From NCBI RefSeq assembly GCF_025860055.1, contig NC_068317.1, positions 22,929,485 through 22,993,484 of the forward strand: a stretch of DNA of 64,000 nucleotides. Direction: 5' to 3'. How positions within the stretch are numbered: the stretch's first letter is position 1; each line of letters begins with the position of its first letter. The notes under the pieces are model-generated. The model was not told where the DNA came from and made no database searches. It saw nothing but the letters and a program-made list of their open reading frames with translations. This stretch comes from Xyrauchen texanus. Taxonomy: Eukaryota > Chordata > Actinopteri > Cypriniformes > Catostomidae. Position numbers and translations under genes: made by a program. Of this stretch, positions 13,701 through 29,500 are shown piece by piece.

Positions 13701-16700
13701 ACAATCACATTAAGCCAAACATCCATATTTGTTCATTTTAACAAACGTATCACACTTTATCTTAAATGCATCATGGGTGTAAACTCTCCATGTAACAAGA
13801 TGTGTTATTGTGATATTCTAGCTTAGTTTCGCAATGCAACAATCAGTTGCTGTCACTGTTTGCATAGTTTTAAATCTTTGACATTTGCAGTTTATCTTTG
13901 CATCTATATTTACTTTATTTCTGGATCAGCAGTATTCGCAGTTGAGAAAAATCGATAGAAGGATATTTTCTAATCAAATTACTCAAGCATTTTCTGAACT
14001 ACCCAAAGCAACTTGCAGTACACTAACTGCAGGACCAGAAACATTGGAGCAACCCCTGCATTTCTCAAGGGAACTATGGTAACACGGTCACTATGAAACT
14101 CAATTCACTGTTGCCTATTCCTTGGAAGTGACCCTACAACCTTCATGCTACCAACTCAGTGCCTTGACCACTTGATTACCACTATATACTGTATCAAATG
14201 TAGATGTCCAGGTTGCTGATTTTACTGCTTTGATGGTGTGGAAAGGCATGATTGCCACCTTTTATGAAGCTCCTAAGGAATTTAAGCAATGCTTTGAGGG
14301 CTCTATTTGAACAAGACAGCCTAACGCAACATTGTGGGCCTACAAGCCAATTATTGACACAACGTTTGGATGCGAAACAAGTTAAACGCCTGTGTGAAGA
14401 GGGATGGAGCCCAATCAAATCACCAAAAACTTCACAGTAAAATGCCACAACCACAGTGTATTCAGTTCCACACCAGTCTCCCACTGGAGGTTTGACAAAG
14501 GCCTTCAACAAGGGAAAACACAATCACTAATTCCTTTAAACTAATCCAGAAAGAGACAGTGGGAAAAATAATTTAGCACTTTGTGCTTCTGTTTGGTACC
14601 ACATACTTTAGATTGACAGAGAACTAGTTCTCAAGATAAGGATGTAATTTATTGAATGAGAATTTCCATCCATCCCACGGTGATGTGGTTTAACACCCAA
14701 CTCAGACCAGCATGGGTGGATGTCTATTCTGCAACTCAAGACTTATCTACACCAACTAAAGGTCTATTGCTGAAACAGACCTCACATTTCAAGGCCAAAG
14801 TATACTTTGGTTATTCATGTGCCATGGTCTCTCATTCACAGTGTGGATGATGCAAATTTAGTTTTCAGCAGTTCATGCAGATGTCCACATTTTTGTGCAT
14901 TGTTGTCGAATGGGTTCATAAGCGCTAGAGGTCAAAAGAGTATACTTTGAAAGACTGAACACTCGACCATGCACAATATGGAATGGCACATAGAAAATTA
15001 AGTATACACTAGCCTTTAACAAGCCACAATGTTTAGCACACAAACAGCAATCTCTAAAGCAGTTATATCTATTGATATACCAATATATCGACCATGCCAA
15101 CGTATTTGGCGAGTAAATATTGGGTAAAATAAATGTTTATTTTATTTCAGTAATTTTATATAAACTTAATTTGAATTATTATGTGGGGTATCAGCCACCT
15201 GGCACTCTAAATATGGACATCGGCCATCAGGGCCAATCACATCATGAACATATGTTATCTTTTTACTATATATAAAATAAAATAAAATATTGGTATTTTA
15301 AAGAAAACAATAGGTTCCTTAAATTCTTTTTATATAGATGGAAACAAATATTTTTTTTGAAAACAAATATTTTTGAATAAAACAAGAATTTCAAACAAAT
15401 ACTCCATACTAAAAAAAATGGTACATCTATAAATGTACAAATGTTCTTGATGTCAAAGTAACCATAATATCTCTGAAATGAGGAGTGCCAAGCTTTTAAG
15501 TCTGAACAGCTTTAGTTTCTCTGTCTCTTGGTAGTATTAGTAAGTCTAACTTGCTAAATGACATTTACACGGTCCAAAATCATTTTAAATATCAGAAAAC
15601 AAATTACACTATAGCCCATTTGTTTTGAAGAAATGATTAAATAAGTATATTTTTTCTAGCTATGAATCAGATTTTTTCTTTATTTCCCTATGACATGAGC
15701 CTAGTTTCCATCCACCTTTTGCACTGTTTTGTTGTCGACAAAGTGAAAATGCAAAAAAATAAACTGCGACATTTGCAGCCTTCTGCCCGTTTCCATTCAA
15801 ATGGCCTTTTATCAATGAAAAGGGTGTGCGTGATGACGTCATGCCTAAGAAAAACTGTCGCATAAGTTTTGGTTTAGCGCAAAAGAAATCTGCCCTTATG
15901 CATTTTCCATTCAGAAATGTGTTTATCACTAATTCGCCTCCCAGAAGTCTTTAATATTTTCCTCAAAAGTTTTGTTAAAATGGGGAGAGTATTGAGACAA
16001 ATCATTAAAAATTAGCCAGTTTACAAATAAAAGCAATCAAAAGAGGAGGAATTGCAATCAAAAGGGAGTAGTTGCCCTTCTGATAGGACTGTAATATTGG
16101 TCCTGATGTTGCACCTATCGCAGATTGGCTCCGCTTTCGGGTTGGAACCGGTTGGTCATGGCCCTGTTCAAGCTGGCAACCTGCAAAGTAGTGGTGGAAA
16201 CTTTATGTCTCAGTATAAGGACCATCCATTGATGTGTGTATGCTGTGTGCACAGCTATTAAAGAAAAAATGATGCGGTATGATATCAGGGTTACATATGA
16301 TACATTCCTGATATTCAATATTTTGTACAATCATCTAATCAAAAGCATCGCCATCACAACTGCATTATGTCCTGCATATTTCTCCAGCAACTTTTAACAA
16401 CCAACTGAACTTGATTATCATCTCAAATTTATTTTAGCTAGAAAATGCTAATTTATATTTTCTGAAGCAGTAAATGCGATCTGAGGTAAAGAGGGTTAGA
16501 TTTAAAATATTTAAACTTTTAAAAAAAATTCAAAAGCTTGTTTTCTGACAGTGAACTCAGCATTGTAAAAATAGTTCTGATAGTTTATAGTCTTGAAAAA
16601 AGAGAACGTCATTCAGCCCACTTCATTCACCTACAGAACGGGGTAAGGCTAATTTAAGAAACAATAATTTAATAGAATTGGGCTGCAAGTATTCCAAATA

Positions 16701-19700
16701 AAATAAAATAAATAAATAAAAAGCACACTGAAGCCTTTCACCTAGTATTGTGTATATATATTCTTAACGTAAAACATCTTTATGCACAGAAATTATGTTT
16801 TTTGTACTGTGGTCTAATTCCGTGACTGCCACCTTATATTTTGAATGGTGTGGAAAAGAAACTTTAATAAATAAACAGATTAAATTAAATCGCAAACAGT
16901 GGCCATTCATTTGTTCAACATGCACGAGATATTTGTGTTGGCACTCCTGGAAGTGTCACGTTTACAGATCGGCTCTATATGCCATAAAGATCAATCCATA
17001 TTCACATACAATAAATTGGCTTTCAATACTGTCGTCATGATAACACAGGCTAACGACTGCGGCAAACTCTGTTATGTTACACAAAATGTTTGCGTGAATG
17101 CCAATTTTATCGACAAAAAGAGTTTCCAAAACATTTTTTCACAACATTTGATGTATTGACAGTTTATGCGCTTGAGTTAAACTGAAAAATGTTGTGAGAC
17201 ATTTGTGACATTTTAGCGAAAATGTGAGTTTCCATCAGCTTAATTTTGATGCGCTAAAACTTTTTCCGCAATAAATCCTTGGATGGAAACGTAGTTAGTG
17301 ATATCATGTAGAATTTTTTTCCCCCTTGTATATCAGTGACAAATAACAGGTTTTTCATTGTGTCAATAAAGTGAAACTGTGACACAAATTATTCTGTTCC
17401 TCACATAATCTTTTCTTTTGGTGACTTAACATGAGGAAAATTAAACATGTGTCTGGAGTTCTGGACAAAAACAATTAACAGCTGAACAACAAACATGACT
17501 TCATAAACTTAACTATTTTGGTTTTAAAACTAGGCAAAAAACATTTTAATAAAAAGATAACACATTTCTCCTGAAATCCTATTTTCTCATAAAGTCTATT
17601 GTTTTAGAGTGATAAAGGCTATTTCATGCATTACTGTTTTGAAAAAAGAATCTCTTACCAGGATAGTGTGAAGTGGATGGTCCAGATGCACAACAAAAAT
17701 ACAAGTAAATTGCAGTCTCTAGTTTGAGAAACATATTCCTCACAAGTCCTAAACTAGCAGCTTCTAAATGCTAAAGATCTTCATTGCTGCAAGAGGATTC
17801 TTGGACAATCAGAAAATGTAAAGAATACATTTATTTAAATAGAAACAGCCATTTGTAACACACTAACTGCAGAGTTGGGTAGTAACGTGCTTCATTTACT
17901 CTATTACATTTACTTGAGAAATATTTTTGGAAAATGTTTTACTTGGACTAGGTTTAAAAGTGGGTACTTTTTTTTTTTTACCTTTACTTTGTTACAATGA
18001 GCGGTATTCCTGTCATTACATTACTGGGTTTAATATGAATTAATGTGGAATTTATTGAATGGGAGATTTACGACAGCGGAAGTACAGCTGTGCACGCTGA
18101 CACAGACTGTCACTCAAACAGAGTCCATCACTGAGCAGCACGCTGAGGTAAGTGGTGGCTCTAATGCTAATGCAGGCTTTTCTGTGTAATGTGATGGTCA
18201 TTTTCAGGGAGATTTTGTAACTGGGCTCTTATGACAACAGTTTTTAAGTGTACATTTTTAAATCTGCAGCAATAAATCAGTGCAATTTTTCCCACGTCTC
18301 GCATGTCAGGAGCAGCTATCGCAGCCATTTCAGGCTGATTAAATTTATAAATCCATGTAAACATCCAAGTATAAATGCCTTTTGCTCTGCCGTTCACTTG
18401 ACTGACAATTAGAGTGCGAACAGGCAGCATTTCTGCACATGCATAGTGAGGTGCTCGAGTGAGGTCCTGCGCACGCAGGGTTGGTGCCCTACGCAGGCTG
18501 TGTACTCTGCATTTAGGGAGCACAGATCTAAAATAAGATCTAATAGCTATGAAATAGTGAAAGTAAAACATGATCTTGCTTTGGTTTATATTTCAGCATT
18601 ATATATAAATGTCCCTGTGGGATTGTTCACATTTTCACTGTAATAATTACTAGAAATGTTTCTAAAAGTCTCTTCTTATTGACAATAGTGTTTAGTGAGC
18701 AATATAATTGATTCAAAACACTAAAAGTTGTTGTTCTGTATTTGTATTATTGTATTACAGTTGTAATAATAAAGTCTTATTAGCATTATGGTAAACATAT
18801 TGAGATATTATCATCAAGTAAATTGTAGCATTTGGTTACATTATGTTTTGCGTTTTCTCACACCTTTATTTAACATCTATCCTTTGCACACCATTGGCCT
18901 CTAGTGGGTGAGGCTTTTCAGACAGATAAACAGCAGCACAGGGCAAGGAAGTACAGTACAGCACCGTGAGCAAGAGTGTTACCCGGTATGACAGTTTTTA
19001 TGAAGAGGGGTGAACGGTTTTTAATGGGGGAGTACAAAATACAAAATACAAAAAAGGCACATTGATAGAAGCAGGAGCTCATCTGTTTGCGGGAAAAAAA
19101 TTATGTTCAGTGAAATGTCAAAAGATCGCAATGTATGTAAATTGATATGATTAATAAAAAGAGTGGGCATTTTTTTGACTCCATATTTAGAATTTCGGGG
19201 ATATTTTTGTTGATTTTGGTGGCATTTTTGCCCGATAACCCATTAATTTCCAACACTATTGGCATTGTATCTTTCTAAAGTATTTAAAAGTTTGTTTTAG
19301 ACAAATACTAGCAAGTAAACAAGACAACCCCACATATATGTCAGACTACATTGTTTTAATGTTTGACAATTCAAACATTGCCTACCTTAAAAACAAGTGA
19401 AGTTTGATCAGTGGTAAAACATGTTCAGGCGGTTCTACGTGTACCTGAATGAACGGCTCCTTTCCAGAATAAAATGAAATATGCAGAACAAAGTATTACA
19501 GTTCTTGTATAGTGACAGGACAGAAGGTCTTGAAGAAGCTAGAGAAGGGAGGACACCAGCAGCAGTTTATGCAAGCTGCGTTGCTCATGATGCTGTGCTC
19601 TGCGGGCTTGCGTCATGACGCACCTAGCACTTATAACTTTCTTCCCAAAAATTCAGATACCTCATACAATTTTGTACTTTGTAATTGTGGTGAAAAATAA

Positions 19701-20491
19701 CTGTAGTGAAGTTGAATACTTCATTTTTTTTTTATCAACTCAAGTAAACGTACTATTATTTATTTATACTTAAAAGTACAAAAATCTGAAACATGTACTC
19801 AAGTACTGTAATGAGAGTATTTGCTCTGCTTTTATTTTAGTGTCTTGATCAGGATACACAAGGTTTACTTAGAGGAAAGCAAGTCTAAGTCATTCAGCAG
19901 CACAAAACACCCAATGGAACCAAAATGGAAAATGAATTTGTGCTTCAAGGTGACTGCTATGACTAAACTTTATGCCGAGAGAGGGTCTGTACTGGGTTTG
20001 GGGGGAATCCTCTCCGATCAACTGTGATAGAGATAATGACTACTTGATTGCAGAGCCCCACTTGAGCAACTTTATAAATTAAGTCTTTAAGTCCCAATCT
20101 GTATCTGATCTTGACACATGCCAATACTTAAACACAAATAGTCTGGGTCTATTAATGGAGTTAGTTTTTGCTCTAAAACAGATGTGGTACAGTTGTCAGT
20201 GTTATTCTGGTAGGCGAACAAGGAAATCCACAGAAACCTACCTTAGAAAAAATCCATCTGATAAGAATTATAATTATAGACCAGATCAGAGCTATTCCCA
20301 TTGGACTTTGCGAAAACTGTGGATCATAGTCTCCGACTGAGTTTGAGTGCAGGTGCTACAGTGTATGTCAGTATGTGGGAGTATGGATTTGCGTAAGTGT
20401 GCTTGCCTGTGTGTGTGTAGATGGCTGGAGACCAGCTCAAGGCCCAGAAAAATGCAGAGCTTAGTGCAGCTGTCTTAGCTGCGCGCGCGCG

Positions 20492-20528
<37 letters not shown>

Positions 20529-23500
20529 AAAACGAGCAACTCATGTTAGCCCTAAATGTCTCTCTCTTTCTCTCCTTCTATTTCTCTCTCTCACTCTCTC
20601 TCACTCACACAGCCGCCTAGCAACAACCAACCAGACCGGCAGTTCTACTGACGCACATGGTAGGAGGGGCTGGCAGGACGGGAGCATAAGAGTCGTTTTT
20701 TTAAGCAGTGCATAGAGCAGATTGTATGCTTTATTTTCGAAATAAAACACTGCCAACTTCTCTGCCGCAACGTAATCAAAGATGTGTACTTGCTTTCATT
20801 GAGCATATTTATCTTTCATTTGCAGTTTTGACCTCAAGGACTAAGTACTGATACGACATGTCAATTTGGAGACAGATTTGTTATCATATATAGTCAATAT
20901 TCAAGTTTTAAATGACAGCTTAGGCTGATTACATTTTGGGTGCACATATTGAATAATATTAGTTTAAAACAGGGACTGAAAACGGTTCAAGGTACAAATT
21001 TTGTTTTGCAGAATGTTACTGAAAGCCGGAACAAAGTCCCTATCAATTTTTCCAGAGTGAAAACATTATCTTTAAATGCTGATAGCCAGTAAACAACTGT
21101 TTATTTTTGTTCAGATTTTTTTTTTCATGAAACCAAAGACCAAAGAATTTATAACAGTGTTCAGAATTAAACCATTTCATGTTGCCTGAAAAAATGAGTC
21201 TTCTCTCTTTTTAGTAGATGAGTATGAAGATAGATATATGATGCATTACAAATTTGATGCTGATAGGATTTTATAAAGAAGGTCTGTACTTAAAAACTGT
21301 ATGGACAATTTCATTTTATGTATTATTCATTTAGTCATAATGTTTAGTTTCATGAGGCTTATTACAGCTAAAGAGTCAAAAGCAATGAGTGTGAGGTCCC
21401 TTCCGTTTTAACCATTTTTTGGTTATTAAATCAGTATAAAGTTTATTCAGGTCTTTTTTCTATTAGCTTCAAAAGAATATAGTATGTGTATGTGCTCTCT
21501 GTGGGTGCATGGTTTAAAACAAAAATTATTCGTCCCCATCCAAATGTTATAAACATCTAAATCATTATTTTAGCTTATTTTGGGCAAGGAAAGTCGCTTA
21601 TTTTGAGCTTGTTTTTCCAGATCAGTTTGCTTGATACTCCTGTGAGATCTGGCAATACATCAACTGGTATTACCCACCCTTAGCACAGAGTACTGTCATT
21701 TTAAAAAGAACGTTATTAACTGTTCTTTTAATTTGCACCAACCGGTTACCAATTGGAAAGGAGTCTGCTGAACATCAGAACCGGAATGAAAAAAATACTA
21801 TTTCTGCTCAGAACAAAGCGAAAAGGAAAACATTTCAGTTTTAGTCCCTGGTTTAACATATATTGATTGCTTGTATTACGTAGTAGCTTTTTTGACCATT
21901 TCAGCTTGCAAATTTACTCACAAAACTAGATGTTGCCAGGGTGTTGCTAAGTGGTTGCTAAGGTGTTTTAAGTGCACTGCAACATGGTTGTTTTGGTGTT
22001 CTGGATGGTTATTAGGGCATTACTAAGGTGTTCTCGGTGGATCTTCTGTGGTCGCTTACTGGCCAGAGGAAAAAAATTGAAATCCCCCAATTCTCTATGA
22101 AATTCTGGTCCCTAAACATTACTCGAGGACCAACTAAGTAGTGGGAATTGGGTATTCCAAATTGGGAGAAAAGGTGATAAAAAAAACGAAAAAAGACATC
22201 CCTAACAAAAGTGTAGCTCCGATCCTTGTGTCCTCCATCGGTGTTGTTGATGCTACTGAATTGCACGTGCAATAACGTCAAAGAAAATTGGTCGATACTA
22301 GATTTCTTTTGATTTGAGTAAAACAGGCCCAGAACATTGTCTTGACAGGTTTGGTGAGAGATCACCCTTGTGATATTTTTATTTTATTTTGCTTGTTTTA
22401 TCATCTGCTAGGTGAAAATCATAGAAAAGTATAGCTTCAGAAATTAATAGCGCCCCTCTCCTCAAGCCACACAATATGATATAATAACAGTGATGCTTGC
22501 TTAGCAACAGAATACAAAACACGTTGCACATTTATTGTTGCATTAATTCAAACATAAAGGTCACTGTTGACCAATGCATTTTATGGGTCAAAAAGTCACC
22601 TTGCATCACAAAATGCATTGTTTGGCCCCCTGGCCTAATTTTCATCATAAATAATAGAGATAGATACTGTCAAATCTATTGCGAAGCACAAGCTGAATAC
22701 TCAGTTTAGACTCATTTTGGGAACAGGTGTAACACAAGCTCCCTCTCTCAGACCAATGTGACATCACAACATCTATCTGCAGAGAAGGATTTCCATAAAT
22801 AGCAGTTGGATGAGTCGAATCCCCGCTACAACAGTCACAGAAAACAGACTTTTCTCGCAATTAAAAGACACTAATGGCCCATTCTGCAGAAGACAGACAA
22901 ATTTGACCCCTGAACTTTTTTCCATGCAATGAAAGTGTATGGTGACCGAGGCTAACATTCAGCCTCACATCTTTGCTTACCACCAGGGAAAACCCCACCA
23001 CTGTGCCAAAACCCCAAATCCTTCCTGCTTTTGAATGTTCCTCCCAGTGCAGAATTTCTGGCACTCATGTAAATGTAAGATCAATGACATGGGAGTTGCG
23101 CACTGGGTCACATGATGTCTAATAAGCAGCACAGCTGACGATGCAGGCATTCGCATCGGAGAGCAAAAGAGTAGCGGAGGAGAGAGGGACCATCGCAGCT
23201 GTGGATTCCTGGGTCAAACACAGGAAGTGTAATGATGGAGAGCATGACGTAGTTCTCATGAGGCTCTTGTTCCTGACCTCATGCTCTCGGCTCCCAGGTC
23301 CCAGTCAAAGCAAAAAACCTGACAACACATCAAGAGGGGAGTCATGGGTTTAATACTCGCGTTTCTATCATGTTTCAATGTGTCCCAACTGGGACAGAAA
23401 GATTCAATCCGCCCTACGTTTGATAACGGTCCAAGGCCTGTCACTTGAAGTCTGTCTGATGTCCGATTACAGTCCAAGTTATAAGGTTTCAATAAGGGTT

Positions 23501-26500
23501 TGGACCAAGTAGCAACCTCAGCTTTACCTACGGCTATCAGCGCCAAACTTGCAGTCCGATATACTTTTTGTGAGGGTCAGGGGAACAACTGGGAATGTTG
23601 TCCTTGGCCCTTTGATGAGGGGCCCACTACACTTTAGGTACGGGAAATTAGGGGACACCACAATAAAAATGTTGTCCCTAGTGTATTTTTAAGTCTTAGT
23701 GAATATATGTGAGGGATGGCCAAGATGATTGACTGGTCGGACCAGTCGTCCAACAACCAAATAGAGATAAAGATTTTTTTAAAACAAACTGCATTCAGTT
23801 CCATTCAACAGCTCTCCACCTATCTGCTATTGACTGCAAGAATGTGTCCTATGCGAGCGCCCTTTCAAAAACGTTTATAACTAGTTGTCTGGTTGGCTAA
23901 AAAAATGATGCCTGCCCTCTGACACTTTCTTGCTGTTTACAGAGCCATCATTGAGACAGGTGGGATTTCTTATTACACTGATTTCAGTGATATCTGTCAA
24001 GGAGATTTAACATTTTTATGTTGTATTCCAAAATGATTCACACAAAAACTGTCCAGAAAATGTCCTGATCCCATTTTACTCCAAAATCAAACAAAAATTA
24101 TATTTAAAATATTGAAAATTTTGCCTTTTTAGGGCCTTTAAGATTACAAACACTGACATTATTTTATGACATTCACACACATTTAACACCCCAATTCTCA
24201 TTACCACAATACGAAAAAAGATGGCCATTATGATATTCTCATTACCGCAATGTAAAAAAAATGTTACGTACATTTTCAAGTCTTTACCCATCATGGTAGA
24301 ACTCCCTTTGTACTGCCTTTTATCACTGATTTAAAAGATAATAGTTCAAAAACATCTTTTACTGTAATACAGTGAAAAAATTACTTAATGAGAATCATCA
24401 CTGAAAACTATGGGAATACTTCCGGGAAAATACTATGGAAAAACGTCCGGAAGTGTTATAGTAATGAGAATTTGGGGGTAAAATGTGATACTATTTACAA
24501 TATATATATACAGTATATGTACAGTATTGATTTGGGCTTACGTTTTACTGGGACATTTTCTTGACATGTTTGTGAGATTCACCTTACTGTAATTCAAAAA
24601 GCTTCCAGCGCCTTCAAGACCAACTACTTGACTATTAGTTCAGACCAAGGATGTTGTGATTGTACAGTTTCACTATTAACCACAATTAAAAATGCCACGG
24701 TTAATTTAACCATGAGAATTTACAATATTGGCACCCTTGGTAAATATGAGCAAAGGCTTCTGTGAAAATATGCTTTTGATCTTTCATTCAAAATGTCACA
24801 AAATGTATCCTCTAATGGATATCAAACAATTGCAAACATGATGCAACTTTTATCAAAAAACAAATATTACTGTCAAATAAATGTGTGGCACAAACATTGA
24901 CACCCCTAGAAAATCTTACGAGTAAAATATATCTGAAGTATATTCCCATCTATTTCTTTGTACACCTGGGTGACTAGGAACATGAAATTGTTCAGCCATG
25001 ACTTCCTGTTTCAGAGGGGTATAAATACGAAGTAACACACAAGCTAAATTCCCTTAGTCATCAGTCACAATGGGTAAGACTAAAGAATAAAGTTATGCTG
25101 CAAAAGATTGAGCTTCACAAAATGGAAAATGGCTATAGCTTAATCATTAAAAATACCCATTTCCACCATCAGGGCAATAATTAAGAAGTTCCAGTCAACT
25201 GCAGAGGTTAAGAAACGACCTGGAAGAGGATGCATGTCTATATGGTCTCAAAGCACGGTGAGCAGGATGGAGATCCACTAATCGCGAATCGCCTGTCAAT
25301 GAACTCAAGAACGTACATGCACATTAGCCAGACAACCCTGCATTTTGTAGTGTAATCTAAGGTAAAAAAATATAAATAAAAAAGCACAATTTAAGATTAC
25401 CATTGTTGTTAGATTTTACTGCGGATTTTAAATATGTTCTTTGAATGTAATCTTGGCCAACCGTTTGAGATTTTGGTCTTTCCCAATTCAAATAGATAGG
25501 AGCTGCACTTGTATGCCACTTGTTTACATAGAAAAATAGCTGCCCAGCCTGCCCGAGACCATTCCAAAGATGGCTGCCGAGTGGACTGACTTGCAATAAA
25601 GAATTTGGTTAGAGAAGCTGTTGCCATGGTAACGGACATTGTCCGCATTGTGCAAAACATAACAGAAGAACTTGATCTACCAGACTCCCATCTACCGAAA
25701 AAGCTACTTAAACTGGCTGTTTGGGAGCATCTGAATGACAGGATTACTGAAGATGACAGATGTGATAGTCATAGAACTCATGGAAATAGACACACACACA
25801 CACACACACACACACCCTACTGTTACTGGAGGGGCTTACATTTTAACACTTTGAAAACCCCTGTTCTACACAAAAAAAGAAAAAAGGTCTGTGTCAGCAT
25901 AAGGTCATCTCGGGTGTGCCGCAGGGTTGCTGCGTTCCTTCCTCTCAGCACTGTATGCTGTTTTTTTTTTTTCCTTAAAGCGATAATGGTCAGTTTATAG
26001 TAAAGCTCCAACTGATTTCTTCCTCGAGTCTAATTGCGGGTGAGAAAAAAAGGGAGTGGGTTCATGACAGAACAAGCAAACAAAAGAGGAAGCCAGACAG
26101 ATTCCAATTAAATCTTATCCAACGGCGTGCTTCTAAACTAACTCAGAATAAAAGGAACAGGCCTGGGAGAGGCCTCATAAATTCAAAGCATCCTCATGAG
26201 TTATAGCACCATGCTGAGAGATGCTGGATAACAGTAGTGCACATTCCTGTAAGTGTCAAGCCATAAATGCTGTTTTTACAGTACAGGTTATAGAGGTGAA
26301 TAGGTCACTGCATAAACTTATTGAGTACACCTGCACATTCTCAAGTAGAGTAAGACTACACATTCATATGGGCCTTTGTGTTTAAAAGGTATAGTTCATC
26401 CAAACAAAATGAACACTGCCATCGTTTACTCACCCTCATGTTGTTCAAAATCCATTTGATTTTCTTCCTTTAGTACGTTAAACAGAATGTAATAGTATGT

Positions 26501-29500
26501 TAAAAAATGTCACATTTACTTAAATTGCATCTTTTTTTTTTTTCCATACAAGAAAGTCATTAGGTTTGGAACAACAAGTGAAAGTAAACGGCAGAATTGC
26601 CATTTTTAGGTGAACCATCACTTTACATGAAAAGAAACAGCTGGCATTACACCAGTAAACAGAGTCAAACTTGATGTTACCGTTCTTTGAACTTCTGAAG
26701 TTACATTTCTTATCGTGTTGTGTAACAGAACTCGGTGTTCTCAATGGCAGATCCGCTAACCTCACTGATAGATGGCAGTACAATTTGCTGATGGCCATTT
26801 TTTGGTGCAACTAGGATTAATGTCAGAGGAAGTGAATCAGTGATATATTGTGACATGACACTCAACAGTCACTGTTCTGAGCCAACAATCCAATCGACAA
26901 ACCAAACAGCACTATGAAAGGGATAATTTGTGTAGATTTACCTTCAGCACATCCTCCCAAACTAAAGAAATATTTCAAAAGGCCAATTTGTAATTGAAAT
27001 GACATCAAGACAGCAAAAGAGTGAGATATGCAATGACTATCAACAAGGGTGGAGATGTTGTTTACGTCATTTCTAAACTAATAGAATACTTAAATACCAC
27101 AAGATCTGCCATTTTGATGATGAAGTTTTTATTTTTATGTAAACTATCCCTTTAAGCAAACAGTAATGGTGAATGTACATGTAAAAAGCAGTCCCCGGCA
27201 GTGCAGGGGTTACACACACATTTACACACACCAGCAGCAAGTTGTGAAATACTGAAAACCGAACAGCTCCCTCCACATTCTTACCACATCCTGAAACTAC
27301 GTCAGTCGAACAACATGGCACAAAAAAATACCTTATCGCTTGAGTGAGATAAACAACCTCTTTGAAAACAAAAAAGCCTCACCCTGTCTGCACCACCAAA
27401 CATGGCTGATCTGACCGACAATGAACTCACGCAGATGCAAGCATGCATGTTGGCCTTCCAGCAACAAAACCATCTTGATATTCACTACATTTGGCTCTCT
27501 GCTTGCACACTAGATTCCAATGGTGTCAATGGTGTCGAGAGCACACAGATGCGGCAGCCGCACAAGAGGACTGCAATGCTTTACATGGTGCTCGGAAAGG
27601 GCTGCACTGCTTAAATGGCAAAAGCATTCTGTCATGCAGCTGATAACTCACTGACGCAGTAAAGTAATACAACACATGAATAAGTGTGTGATTCAGGAGC
27701 ACAGGTACATCAGACCCCACCAGACAAGGCAGGAAAATGTACAAGCACATGCCTCACACAGCTTTTTTACCTGCTTGAAAACATAATAATCTGGTATGCT
27801 CCTGAGATTCTTAAAAACACATGTTTGCAATTTACTAAATACTATGACAACAACATTTATCTTTCCCATATCTTTGTTTTTCAGGAACTTTAAGTACATT
27901 TCAGGCTTAAAGCTGAAGAATTATATTTTTTGGATTTGGTTAAAATACTTTCCCTTATCCTAGCTTAATACGTAGAGAAACTTACAAGTAATCTGTTTTT
28001 AGGCCGATTTCCACAAAAAATGTTAATATTGTGGCTCTGTTGCAACATCAAAACATTTCTGAATTTGTTTTAGCATCCCGATCCGCCTGACACAACAACA
28101 CTGGCTCAACCAATGGCGCAAGTTTGAATCAGAACAGTCTGTTTGGTTGACCAATGGAAGATGAGGGGAGTGAAAATAGTCTTTTTGAAAACAGATTTTG
28201 CAACATCACTTGATGGCACAGAAATAACACACTAAGCTTGTTTGTTTAAATCATAACTTCTGCACAACTAGCACCAAAAACAGATTGTCCCATGCCAGTG
28301 GTTGAGTTTGTCCTCATGTTCTGTCGCTGGCAGCTATTCCGAGTAAACTTCCCATTGCCTTTGAAGGAATGCAATGTTAAGGTTGTACAAAGAAACATTT
28401 ATCATTATAATGCTATCAAAGTGAATAACAAGCACAACAACAACAGCGCTACAACATGGGCCACCATCTTGTATGCATTACATGACAACAAATACGTCAT
28501 TGTTTTCAGATATCTCTGTTTTCCATGTCCACAATACAACGTAAAGACAGCGTTTTCAAATGTATCCACTTGGGAGAACGTTTTCAAAAAGCTCAGTTTT
28601 TGCTGTCAAAATGCCATCTCTGTGTGGACAGATGGTCAAAACGTAGAGAAAAAGATTTGTTTTTGAGCCAAATTAACCTAAAAATGTATTACTTACAGTT
28701 GTCTCAGCATATTAAGCTGGGACAAGAAAAAGTGTTTTAACACTGGAAAAAAAGTTGATGAGCATAATTTCCGATCAACATAGCGCCACCAAACATTACT
28801 GCAAATATAAACATTGTTTTCAAACAGCTTTCCCCAAACACTCCCCCATCTGCTGTAAATAAACTAAATAGTCCCGTACATGATAGGTGTACAGTCATAA
28901 ATGGGATAAGCATAAACTGATCAACATTGGTAGATTTTTGCCCATTGCCCAGTTTTCACATTGAATGTAGACACCTTAACCAGCATTCTTAATGGCTAAC
29001 CCATGTACGTAAATGTCGTTTGCAAGCCTCTACACGGTTTGATGTCGAAAGCAGAGAATATCTCGATTATTTCAAATCTCATGTAAACACCGTTTTATTG
29101 CTTTGTCTGATTTTTTAAATAAGCTGACTTTTGGGAGTTATCAGGGTATTGGTGTGCATGTAAACAGGCACAATGTCGTCATGTCGGGCTGGACAGGCCT
29201 CTCAAATAAACCGAAATTTTATAGCACCACATAGCTACAGTGCATACTGTTTTCTAGGAAATCAACATATAAATGGTTCACTTATATTAAAAGGAATGTT
29301 CCGGGTTCAATACATAATATTGATTACACAGGGGCAGCTGTGGCTCAGGTGGTAGAGTGGGTCGGCTGCCAATCGCAGGGTTGGCGGTTTGATTCCAGGC
29401 CCACACGACTCCACATGCCGAAGTGTCCTTGGGCAAGACACTATCTTGTTGATAGTCACTGAACCCCAAGTTGCTCCCAATGGCAGGCTAGCGCCTTGCA

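Noticed and set aside
18167..18571. A 134-codon minus-strand open frame
   Set aside because: No domain, no splice context matching pde7a, and it lies within a degraded hAT-like repeat.
20600..20700. Possible alternative first exon of pde7a
   Set aside because: The GC-richer patch on the minus strand gives only a short frame that stops and has no match to the PDE7A2 N terminus.
29341..29410. A functional tRNA gene
   Set aside because: A and B boxes are present, but acceptor and anticodon stems do not pair and the sequence continues into a SINE body.
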